From AC-37 sp036386455 (lineage in GTDB: Bacteria; Actinomycetota; Thermoleophilia; Solirubrobacterales; Thermoleophilaceae), in NCBI GenBank assembly GCA_036386455.1, contig DASVVS010000057.1, forward strand, positions 1-64,000: a stretch of DNA of 64,000 nt, given 5' to 3'. The notes under the pieces are model-generated. The model did no database searches. It was not told the origin of the DNA and saw only the letters and a list, made by a program, of their open reading frames with translations. The position numbers were made by a program, and so were the translations under genes. This document shows positions 57,938-64,000 of this stretch, piece by piece (within the stretch, counting starts at the first letter, position 1; the number at the start of each line of letters is the position of its first letter).

Positions 57938-59068
57938 TCAGGCGGCGGTCAGGTCGCGCGCGGGGTCGATGCCCCAGCGTCCGGCCAGCTCGCGCAGCTC
58001 GTCGTCGAGCGGCCAGCGGTCGGGGCGGGGCTCGCCCTCGTGGTCGGGCGAGGCGCCCTTCAGCGCCATGCAGTTCGCGTTGTCGCCGATCGCGCGGATC
58101 GCCGCCACGTCGTCCTCGCTCAGCCGGACCGAGGCGGGCACCCTGGCGAGCTCGGCGCGCTTGTCCTCGATCGGCCGCGCACCCGGGCCCGGCTCCTGGA
58201 TCAGCGTGGGCGCCACGCAGCGCACCGGCTCGTGGGCGAGGTTCCACTGGCAGGCGAGCTGGAGCGCCGTCAGGTCGTGGCGCGCGGCGATCGGGCGCAT
58301 CCGCTCGAGCCGCTCGCGGCCGGACTCGATCCAGCCCGCCGGGCGGAACATGCGGTGGTCGTGCTCCGCGAACCCGTGGCCGGGCAGCACGTCGTCGTGG
58401 AAGAGGCCGCCGTAGTCGACCACACGGGTGATCAGGCTCACCCCGGCATCCCGGGCGGCGGGCAGCACCAGCTCGCCGGGCCACGGCTCGAGCGGGTTGA
58501 GGATGATCATCCCCCAGTCGATCCAGTCGCCGAAGCGCTCGAGGCACTCGATCAGGTCGAGCGTGAAGCCGTTGGCCGGGCCGGGCGCGACGCCGAGGAG
58601 ACGGGTGAGGCCGTCCTCCCGCACGAGCTCGAGGGACTCCCAGACCGCCGGGCTCGTGTAGCCGGTGCGGTCGGGGTTGTGGAGCAGCAGCAGGTCGAAC
58701 GCGGTCGCGCCGATGCGCTCGAGGCTCGCCTCTGTCGCCATCCGCACGTAGTCGCGGTACCCGTCCGGGCCGCGCAGCGCCGGGTCGGTGAAGCGCGGGA
58801 ACCCCTTCGCCCCCGCGCGCTCCCCCGTGTAGAAGTCGTGTCCGATCGCCCCGACCAGGCAGTACGACTCGCGCGGCACGCCCTCGAGTGCGCGCCCGAG
58901 CAGCGCGTCCGCCTCGCCGGCACCGTAGGCGTCGGCGGTGATGACCGTCCGGATGCCCTCGTCGGGTCGCAGCAGCGCGATCATCCGCTCGTCGTCGATC
59001 GGCTCGCCGAAGCGCATGAAGCGCCCGCCGCTCCAGGTTCCGACCGCGGTGTGGCTGGGGTCCGGCAT
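57938..59068 (-). CDS. Aldo/keto reductase family protein
   Basis: A 376-residue TIM-barrel protein with the AKR landmarks TADAYGAGEADALLG (the Asp and Tyr of the catalytic tetrad) and LLLLHNPD (the histidine). The usual lysine is not evident, because the strand reads CLVGAIGHD. Activity may therefore be altered. The ATG at 59066-59068 is preferred over one seven codons upstream. TAGGAT lies exactly seven bases before it (59076-59081, minus strand), with TTGCGA 16 bases further. It diverges from the DUF6603 operon. Confidence 0.8.
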   Translation of the reverse strand: MPDPSHTAVGTWSGGRFMRFGEPIDDERMIALLRPDEGIRTVITADAYGAGEADALLGRALEGVPRESYCLVGAIGHDFYTGERAGAKGFPRFTDPALRGPDGYRDYVRMATEASLERIGATAFDLLLLHNPDRTGYTSPAVWESLELVREDGLTRLLGVAPGPANGFTLDLIECLERFGDWIDWGMIILNPLEPWPGELVLPAARDAGVSLITRVVDYGGLFHDDVLPGHGFAEHDHRMFRPAGWIESGRERLERMRPIAARHDLTALQLACQWNLAHEPVRCVAPTLIQEPGPGARPIEDKRAELARVPASVRLSEDDVAAIRAIGDNANCMALKGASPDHEGEPRPDRWPLDDELRELAGRWGIDPARDLTAA

Positions 59069-59075
59069 CGGCCAG

Positions 59076-59081
59076 ATCCTA
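59076..59081 (-). promoter_or_regulatory. Leaderless-type -10 of the aldo/keto reductase
   Basis: TAGGAT on the minus strand ends seven bases before the ATG at 59068. A TTGCGA upstream gives a plausible -35. It fixes the start seven codons inside the longest frame. Confidence 0.5.
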
Positions 59082-59109
59082 GGGCGCACGCGTCAGGTCG
59101 CAACGGACC

Positions 59110-59139
59110 TTGACCGCGCGAGAGCGGCGGACTTAGGGT
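59110..59139 (+). promoter_or_regulatory. Promoter of the DUF6603 operon
   Basis: TTGACC (59110-59115), an 18-base spacer and TAGGGT (59134-59139) end six bases before the GTG at 59146. This is the clearest leaderless promoter in the window. Confidence 0.7.
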
Positions 59140-59145
59140 GAGCGC

Positions 59146-59781
59146 GTGCCCACGCTGACGCTCACGTTCGACGACGACACCTACGAGCCCGACACCGAGT
59201 ACCCCTACGGGCCCGCGACGCCGCCCAACCCGCCCGCCGGCCCCGCGATCCCCGACAACTGGACGAGCTGGGTCGAGTGGTACGACACCGCCGCGGGGAT
59301 CCTGGCCCTCGGCGACGACACCGGGCTCTACATCATCGAGCGGCCCGCGCCCCCCGCCGGGAACCAGACGCCGGTGTACGCCGGCAAGGCTCTGAGCTTC
59401 GCCAACCGCTTCAACGGGCGCTCCAGAGCCCTGCACGAGTTCGGCCTGACCTCGGCGGTGCTGCCCCACTTCACGCTCAGCATCGCAACCGTGACGGCGG
59501 TGCCGGCCATCCTCAACAAGGTGTCGCTAGCCGAGTCGTGGCTGATCCGCTTTCTGTACGCCCGTGAGTTTCAGGCCGGTGCGGGTCCTCACATGCTCCA
59601 GAACATCGCGCAGACCGGCTCGTTCGTAGCTCCCGCCGGCGGCCTCTTCATCCGCTACGACCCGAACGTCGCGCCCTGGTACCTCCACGACGCGATCGCG
59701 ACGGGCTCCGCGAACTGGACCGTGGTCGGTCCGAACAGCGTCGGGTTCAACTACCCGGCCGGCACGACAGTCATCCCGTGA
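59146..59781 (+). CDS. Hypothetical protein, first gene of the DUF6603 operon
   Basis: A 211-residue protein with no signal peptide, starting with a negatively charged strand (TLTLTFDDDTYEPDTEYPYG) followed by a Pro-rich loop. The rest is a mixed aromatic/glycine beta-rich domain. No family is recognised. The clear promoter and leaderless GTG start make expression likely. The 13 bases to the large DUF6603-type gene suggest one transcript. Confidence 0.6.
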   Translation: MPTLTLTFDDDTYEPDTEYPYGPATPPNPPAGPAIPDNWTSWVEWYDTAAGILALGDDTGLYIIERPAPPAGNQTPVYAGKALSFANRFNGRSRALHEFGLTSAVLPHFTLSIATVTAVPAILNKVSLAESWLIRFLYAREFQAGAGPHMLQNIAQTGSFVAPAGGLFIRYDPNVAPWYLHDAIATGSANWTVVGPNSVGFNYPAGTTVIP

Positions 59782-59794
59782 CGCGTCCGCTCCG

Positions 59795-62700
59795 GTGAGC
59801 GTCGCCCTCGAGCTCCCACCCGAGGTCTCCGCGCTTGGGCTGCTGATCGGGCTGCTGACCGAGACGGACGGGACCACGACGCTCCAGCCGGGCTGGTTCG
59901 AGAATCCCCAGCCGTATCTCGCGAGCGCGGACCAGCGGCTCGGCAGCCTGGCCGACCTGATCGCCGCCGCCCTCCCGCCCGCCACGGGCACGGCCAGCCC
60001 GCCGCCGGTGTTCTCGGGCGCTCAGTGGTATGCCATCCCCGACCTCACCGGCAACGGGGCCACGCCGTTCTGCCTCGTGGCGCCCGGCCCCGGCACGACC
60101 AGCGGCGAGATCGGGCTGGGCGTGCTCTACACGACGACCGCGGGCAAGCTCACGGTCGAGGCATACGGGTACCTGCCGCTGGTCGAGTACACGGCCGGCG
60201 GCGCGGAGATCGTGACCGCGAGCACCGCCCACCCGACCCAGCTCGGCGTGCGGGCGGTGATGACCGACGGCTCGCCGTTCGTGGTCGACCCGGGCCAGCC
60301 GGACCAGGTCACGTTCACCGCGATGAGCGCGGCCACCAGCCTCTACCTGAACTCGTCCGCCTACGGCCAGAGCCCGCTGCCCACCTTCTTCACGCTGACG
60401 TTCGAGGACCTCGACGGCACGGGGCGGGACGACGTGCATCACTCGATGGCGGACCTCCTCGAGCCGGCGATCGACGCCCGCATCGCGGACGTCCTGCTCC
60501 AGGCGAGCACCTGGCTCAGGACGTACATCGGCGACGCCCCGATCACGGTCGGCGACATCCTCGTGGCTGGGCACTTCGTCGCGGTCGACGACAAGGGCAA
60601 CTACCAGGTCTCGCTCGCGGAGATCGAGGGCCACTCCGCCGAGGACGTCGTGCTGTCGTTCGTCTTCGGCGCGATCGAGGCGCTGGCCGACTCCGACATG
60701 CCCTACGCGGCGATCGAGCTGCCCGGCGGCGGGCTCTACTTCGTCGCGCGCGAGAACGGCGACGGCACGACCGACTACGGGATCCGCCTGGCGCTGACGA
60801 TCACCGCCACCGGCGGCGACGCCGCCACCGGCAAGCCGGGCGTGGACGTCATGCTCGGCAGCTGGCTCACCGGCGAGACCGACGCCACGAGCTGGGTCGC
60901 GCGCAGCACCGGCAAGAACCCGAACACGCTCGCCGAGCCGGGCCTGAACGTGTACCTGCTCCACCAGGGCAGGGATCTGACCGACGTCACGTTCGCCCCG
61001 AGCTTCGCGATCTCGAGCGTCGGAGTGAACGTGCACGGCGCCGCCCCCGGCAAGCCACTGGTGGACGTCGAGGGCGTGACGATCGGCGGCGTCGAGCTGC
61101 GCGCCTACCTCGACGAGCACTCCGGCTGGACCCTCGGCGCCGCTGCGCGCGTGGACGACGTGGGCATCCCGCTCGGCCCGAACTTCAACCAGGCGACCGG
61201 GAGCACGGCCACGAACCCGGTGGCGCAGAACCTGCTCGCGTCGGGGTCGTCGCAATCCGGCTCCGGACCGGCCGCCGGGGGCGACATGCAGCCCGTCAAC
61301 CCGGCGCTGTCGCTGTCGGGCGCCTGGGTCGAGGGCAGCCCGTTCGCGTTCCAGCTCTACGACGCGACCGGCGCGGCCGCCGAGCAGGTGATGCTGCCGG
61401 TCCAGCGCTCGCTCGGTCCGCTGACCGTCCAGCGCCTCGGCGCCGGCTGGGTGCAGTCCACGCACGAGCTGTCGCTGCTGCTCGACGCCGGGGTGGAGGT
61501 CGGGGCGCTGAGCGTCGGCCTGACCGGGCTCTCGGTCGGGATCCCGGTCAAGACGCCGGGCGACTTCTCGAAGTACGACCTCGACCTGCAGGGCCTGGGG
61601 ATCGAGTTCGAGGCCGGCGAGGTGGAGCTGAGCGCCGCACTCGTGAAGGTGCCGCCCAGCACCGGCTCCACGCCGCCGCGCGACTACACCGAGTACGACG
61701 GCGAGGCGCTCATCAAGGCCGGCACGTTCGAGATCGCGGCGATCGGGTCGTACGCGCACGCGGTGACGAACGGCGACGGCTACACGTCGCTGTTCGTCTT
61801 CGCAGTTCTCGACGCCGACCTGGGCGGACCGCCGTTCTTCTACGTGACCGGGGTCGCGGCGGGCTTCGGCTACAACCGCCAGCTCCTGCTGCCGGACATG
61901 AGCTCCGTGACCACCTTCCCGCTCGTGGAGGCGGCCAGCGACCCGACGAAGCTCGGCGCCACGAAGAACCCGGACGGGAGCTGGCAGATGCCGAACCCGG
62001 CCCAAGCGCTCGAGCACATCGACCGATACGTCCCGCCCCAGCGCGGCGCCTACTGGCTGACCGCCGGCGTCCGGTTCACCTCGTTCGACCTGATCGACTC
62101 GACCGCGCTGCTGGCGGTGGAGTTCGGCAACGAGCTCGAGATCGCGCTGCTGGGGGTCTCGTCGATCAGCCTGCCGCCGCCGCCCGCCCCCGGCGCCGGG
62201 GCTCCCGCCACGCGCTTCGCCTACGCCGAGCTCGGGATCGAGGTCAAGCTGCTCCCGTCGCAGGGCCAGTTCAGCGCCACCGCGATCCTGACCTCGAACT
62301 CGTTCGTCCTCGACCCGGCCTGCAAGCTCACCGGCGGCTTCGCCTTCTACGTCTGGTTCGGCAGCAACGAGCACGCCGGTCAGTTCGTGCTCACGCTCGG
62401 CGGCTACCACCCGGACTTCCACCCCCCGGCCTACTACCCGCAGGTCCCGCGGCTCGGCTTCGACTGGCCCATGACCGGCGACGTGACCGTCAGCGGGCAG
62501 GCGTACTTCGCGCTCACCCCTTCGGCGGTCATGGCCGGCGGCGCGCTCCAGATCCTGTTCGCCAGCGGCGACCTGAAGGCCTGGCTGACCGCGCACATGG
62601 ACGCCCTCATCGAGTGGGCCCCGTTCCACTACGAGCTCGGGATCGGGATCAGCATCGGGGTCTCGTACCGGCTGCACCTGCTGTTCGTCACGGTCACGCT

Positions 62701-63736
62701 CAGCTTCGAGCTCGGTGCGGACCTCGAGATCTGGGGACCGCCCACCGGCGGCAGCGTGCACGTCGAGCTGTTCGTCGTCTCGTTCACGGTGGGCTTCGGG
62801 GCTCCCCGCCAGGACGCGCCCGGCCCGCTCCCCTGGACCAACGACGACGGCACGGGCTTCGCCCAGACGCTGCTGCCGCACTCAACGCCGGCGCCGAGCC
62901 AGCCGCAGGAGCACCGTGCGATGCTGGCCGCCGGCGCTCCGGCCGCCACCGTGGCCGCCGCCACTTCGCAGCCGAGCGGCGTCCTCACGATCAGGCCGAC
63001 CGGCGGCGTGATCACCTCGTTAATGGACGGGCCGGCGACGGTCTACGTGGTGAGGCCGTCCGCCTTCACGTTCGCCGTGACCACGACGATCCCGGCCACC
63101 GAGGTCGACCTCGAGGCGCCGGCCGGCACCTCGCCGACGGTGGTCACCCCCTCGGCCTCGGACTACTTCGTGGCCCTCCGGCCGATGAAGGCCACGCTGT
63201 CGGAGTCGATCCTGAGCGTGACCGTCCACGACGACGACCACCAGAGGGTCGTCGCGTTCGCCGACGAGTTCACCTACCAGCCCGCGGTAACGGGCGTGCC
63301 CGCCGCGAAGTTCGGCAAGCCGCTCGCCGACGGCGAGGACCCGAAGATGAACGAGCTGCTCGACGGGCGCCTGCTCGGCGTGCGGAAGGTGACGCCGAAG
63401 GGACCGGCGCTCACGCCCGCCGGAGCGGACGCCCTCTCGATGGACGTCGACGCCACGTTCAGCTACGGCAGGGTCGACCCGACCGGCGCGGACCACCTCC
63501 CGCTCGCACCCGGAGCGCCGGCGCCGCGGAAGCCGCCCGCGGTCGACACCGCCGCGGAGTTCAGCACCGTGAAGAGCACGCTGATGAACTCGAACGTGGT
63601 CACCAACCGGGGCGAGGTGTTCGCCGCGCTCCAGACGCTGGGCGTCGACGCCGGCACGAACGGCGACCTGACCGGCTTCGCGACCGATCCCGGCGCGTAC
63701 CTGACCGACGACCCGCTGCTGTACGTCGCCTCGTGA
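59795..63736 (+). CDS. Large DUF6603-type protein
   Basis: The 1313-residue protein matches, from memory, DUF6603 proteins. Landmarks are the LQGLGIEFEAGEVELSAALV stretch, EYDGEALIKAGTFEIAAIGSYA, LGGPPFFYVTGVAAGFGYNR and FPLVEAA (about 605-710). Repeated strand-turn units follow to about 1030 and look like a long beta-solenoid or barrel. There is no signal peptide. The C-terminal 280 residues are a separate, Pro/Ala-linked domain. The function of the family is unknown. The GTG start is 13 bases after the previous stop, and the stop overlaps the next gene (GTGA). Confidence 0.75.
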   Translation: MSVALELPPEVSALGLLIGLLTETDGTTTLQPGWFENPQPYLASADQRLGSLADLIAAALPPATGTASPPPVFSGAQWYAIPDLTGNGATPFCLVAPGPGTTSGEIGLGVLYTTTAGKLTVEAYGYLPLVEYTAGGAEIVTASTAHPTQLGVRAVMTDGSPFVVDPGQPDQVTFTAMSAATSLYLNSSAYGQSPLPTFFTLTFEDLDGTGRDDVHHSMADLLEPAIDARIADVLLQASTWLRTYIGDAPITVGDILVAGHFVAVDDKGNYQVSLAEIEGHSAEDVVLSFVFGAIEALADSDMPYAAIELPGGGLYFVARENGDGTTDYGIRLALTITATGGDAATGKPGVDVMLGSWLTGETDATSWVARSTGKNPNTLAEPGLNVYLLHQGRDLTDVTFAPSFAISSVGVNVHGAAPGKPLVDVEGVTIGGVELRAYLDEHSGWTLGAAARVDDVGIPLGPNFNQATGSTATNPVAQNLLASGSSQSGSGPAAGGDMQPVNPALSLSGAWVEGSPFAFQLYDATGAAAEQVMLPVQRSLGPLTVQRLGAGWVQSTHELSLLLDAGVEVGALSVGLTGLSVGIPVKTPGDFSKYDLDLQGLGIEFEAGEVELSAALVKVPPSTGSTPPRDYTEYDGEALIKAGTFEIAAIGSYAHAVTNGDGYTSLFVFAVLDADLGGPPFFYVTGVAAGFGYNRQLLLPDMSSVTTFPLVEAASDPTKLGATKNPDGSWQMPNPAQALEHIDRYVPPQRGAYWLTAGVRFTSFDLIDSTALLAVEFGNELEIALLGVSSISLPPPPAPGAGAPATRFAYAELGIEVKLLPSQGQFSATAILTSNSFVLDPACKLTGGFAFYVWFGSNEHAGQFVLTLGGYHPDFHPPAYYPQVPRLGFDWPMTGDVTVSGQAYFALTPSAVMAGGALQILFASGDLKAWLTAHMDALIEWAPFHYELGIGISIGVSYRLHLLFVTVTLSFELGADLEIWGPPTGGSVHVELFVVSFTVGFGAPRQDAPGPLPWTNDDGTGFAQTLLPHSTPAPSQPQEHRAMLAAGAPAATVAAATSQPSGVLTIRPTGGVITSLMDGPATVYVVRPSAFTFAVTTTIPATEVDLEAPAGTSPTVVTPSASDYFVALRPMKATLSESILSVTVHDDDHQRVVAFADEFTYQPAVTGVPAAKFGKPLADGEDPKMNELLDGRLLGVRKVTPKGPALTPAGADALSMDVDATFSYGRVDPTGADHLPLAPGAPAPRKPPAVDTAAEFSTVKSTLMNSNVVTNRGEVFAALQTLGVDAGTNGDLTGFATDPGAYLTDDPLLYVAS

Positions 63737-64000
63737 GCACGGTCGCGTTCTACGACAACTGGGCGCCGCCCGTGAAGGACGGCCAGTACACGGTCACGGT
63801 GGCGCAGTCGCTGACCGCCGACACGACCAGCGTGCCCTCGGCGCCGCAGGCCCCCGTGAGCCAGACCTTCATCCTGCGCGGCCCGCGCTTCGTGATCGAC
63901 CCGGGCGACGTGCAGCGCGCATTCCCGGCCGACAGCTCCACCGGGGTCTTCGACGAGTTCCTCCCGATGGTCGTGCTGAAGGGCGCCTCGCTGCCGTGGG
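63733..64000 (+). CDS. Start of a further gene of the DUF6603 operon (truncated)
   Basis: GTG at 63733 overlaps the stop of the DUF6603-type gene (GTGA) and opens a frame to the window end (89 codons). The product begins with a short strand (VAFYDNWAPPVKDG), then a TFILRGPRFVIDPGDVQRAFP block and LPMVVLKG. Such an N-terminus occurs in proteins next to DUF6603 genes, as far as I recall. No function can be given. Confidence 0.7.
   Translation, partial: MSTVAFYDNWAPPVKDGQYTVTVAQSLTADTTSVPSAPQAPVSQTFILRGPRFVIDPGDVQRAFPADSSTGVFDEFLPMVVLKGASLPW

Noticed and set aside
59771..62881. A 1036-codon minus-strand frame
   Set aside because: It is antisense to the DUF6603-type gene, which has a promoter, coupling to neighbours and recognisable blocks.
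1..64000. CRISPR arrays, insertion sequences, integrases and attachment sites
   Set aside because: No regularly spaced direct repeats, no transposase or integrase gene and no flanking inverted repeats were seen. The low-GC insert at 37.8-38.9 kb has no mobility gene.

Overview
This is very GC-rich chromosomal DNA with almost every third codon position G or C. It has frequent GTG and TTG starts, dense 4-base gene overlaps, an F420-type (Ddn-like) reductase, a 1495-residue Lhr helicase and a fused PafB-PafC regulator. Together these point to an actinobacterium, most likely of the class Thermoleophilia (Solirubrobacter/Conexibacter-like). That placement is inference. There are no tRNA or rRNA genes, no CRISPR array, no insertion sequence and no origin.

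Left part (0-26 kb), mostly housekeeping. A minus-strand group reads crp, pcm, Nudix, ASCH. It is followed by a small exported protein, a phosphodiesterase, Nei2 glycosylase, a Uma2 nuclease and Lhr. Next come a secreted sialidase-fold (BNR) protein, an orphan Ser/Thr kinase coupled to a cell-wall amidase, uracil-DNA glycosylase, an ABC-2 exporter pair, an rmlA-x-rmlD-rmlB dTDP-rhamnose operon without rmlC, PPOX and Ddn-like flavoproteins, PafBC, a YhaM-like OB/HD nuclease and an SDR. At 25.1-26.2 kb a three-gene minus-strand operon encodes a nitrile-hydratase-leader-like peptide, a nine-cysteine protein and a 90-residue protein. It lies opposite a ferritin-like gene.

Centre (27-53 kb). After a 470-base structured intergenic region come a sensor-less histidine kinase and a NarL-type regulator. 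A seven-gene plus-strand operon follows: fabD, fabH, a catalytically dead fabG, fabF, accD, maoC and an MMPL exporter. Facing it is a fourteen-gene minus-strand operon (53.3 to 38.9 kb), almost entirely coupled by stop/start overlaps. It encodes a BtrH-type acyltransferase, an AfsA-type double hotdog protein, a flavin oxidoreductase, fabG, fabF, an InhA-like enoyl reductase, an acyl/aryl-CoA ligase, a DUF485/ActP carboxylate symporter, ACP, a second fabF, a DarA-like flavodoxin, an aromatic-ring monooxygenase and an SCP2 protein. Together the two operons hold a nearly complete dedicated type II fatty-acid/polyketide system with tailoring, release and export. I read it as an undescribed acyl or phenolic-lipid pathway. 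A compositionally foreign two-gene insert (37.8-38.9 kb) sits between the converging operons.

Right part (53-64 kb). Two tandem flavin amine oxidases and an SDR come first, then a MazE/MazF-like toxin-antitoxin pair and an aldo/keto reductase. From 59.1 kb a coupled plus-strand operon encodes large DUF6603-type proteins of unknown role and runs off the end.

Two patterns run through the window. At least eight genes have a TANNNT hexamer 6-8 bases before the start codon, which suggests leaderless mRNAs. Four convergent gene pairs share a CTAG in which the two stop codons interlock.
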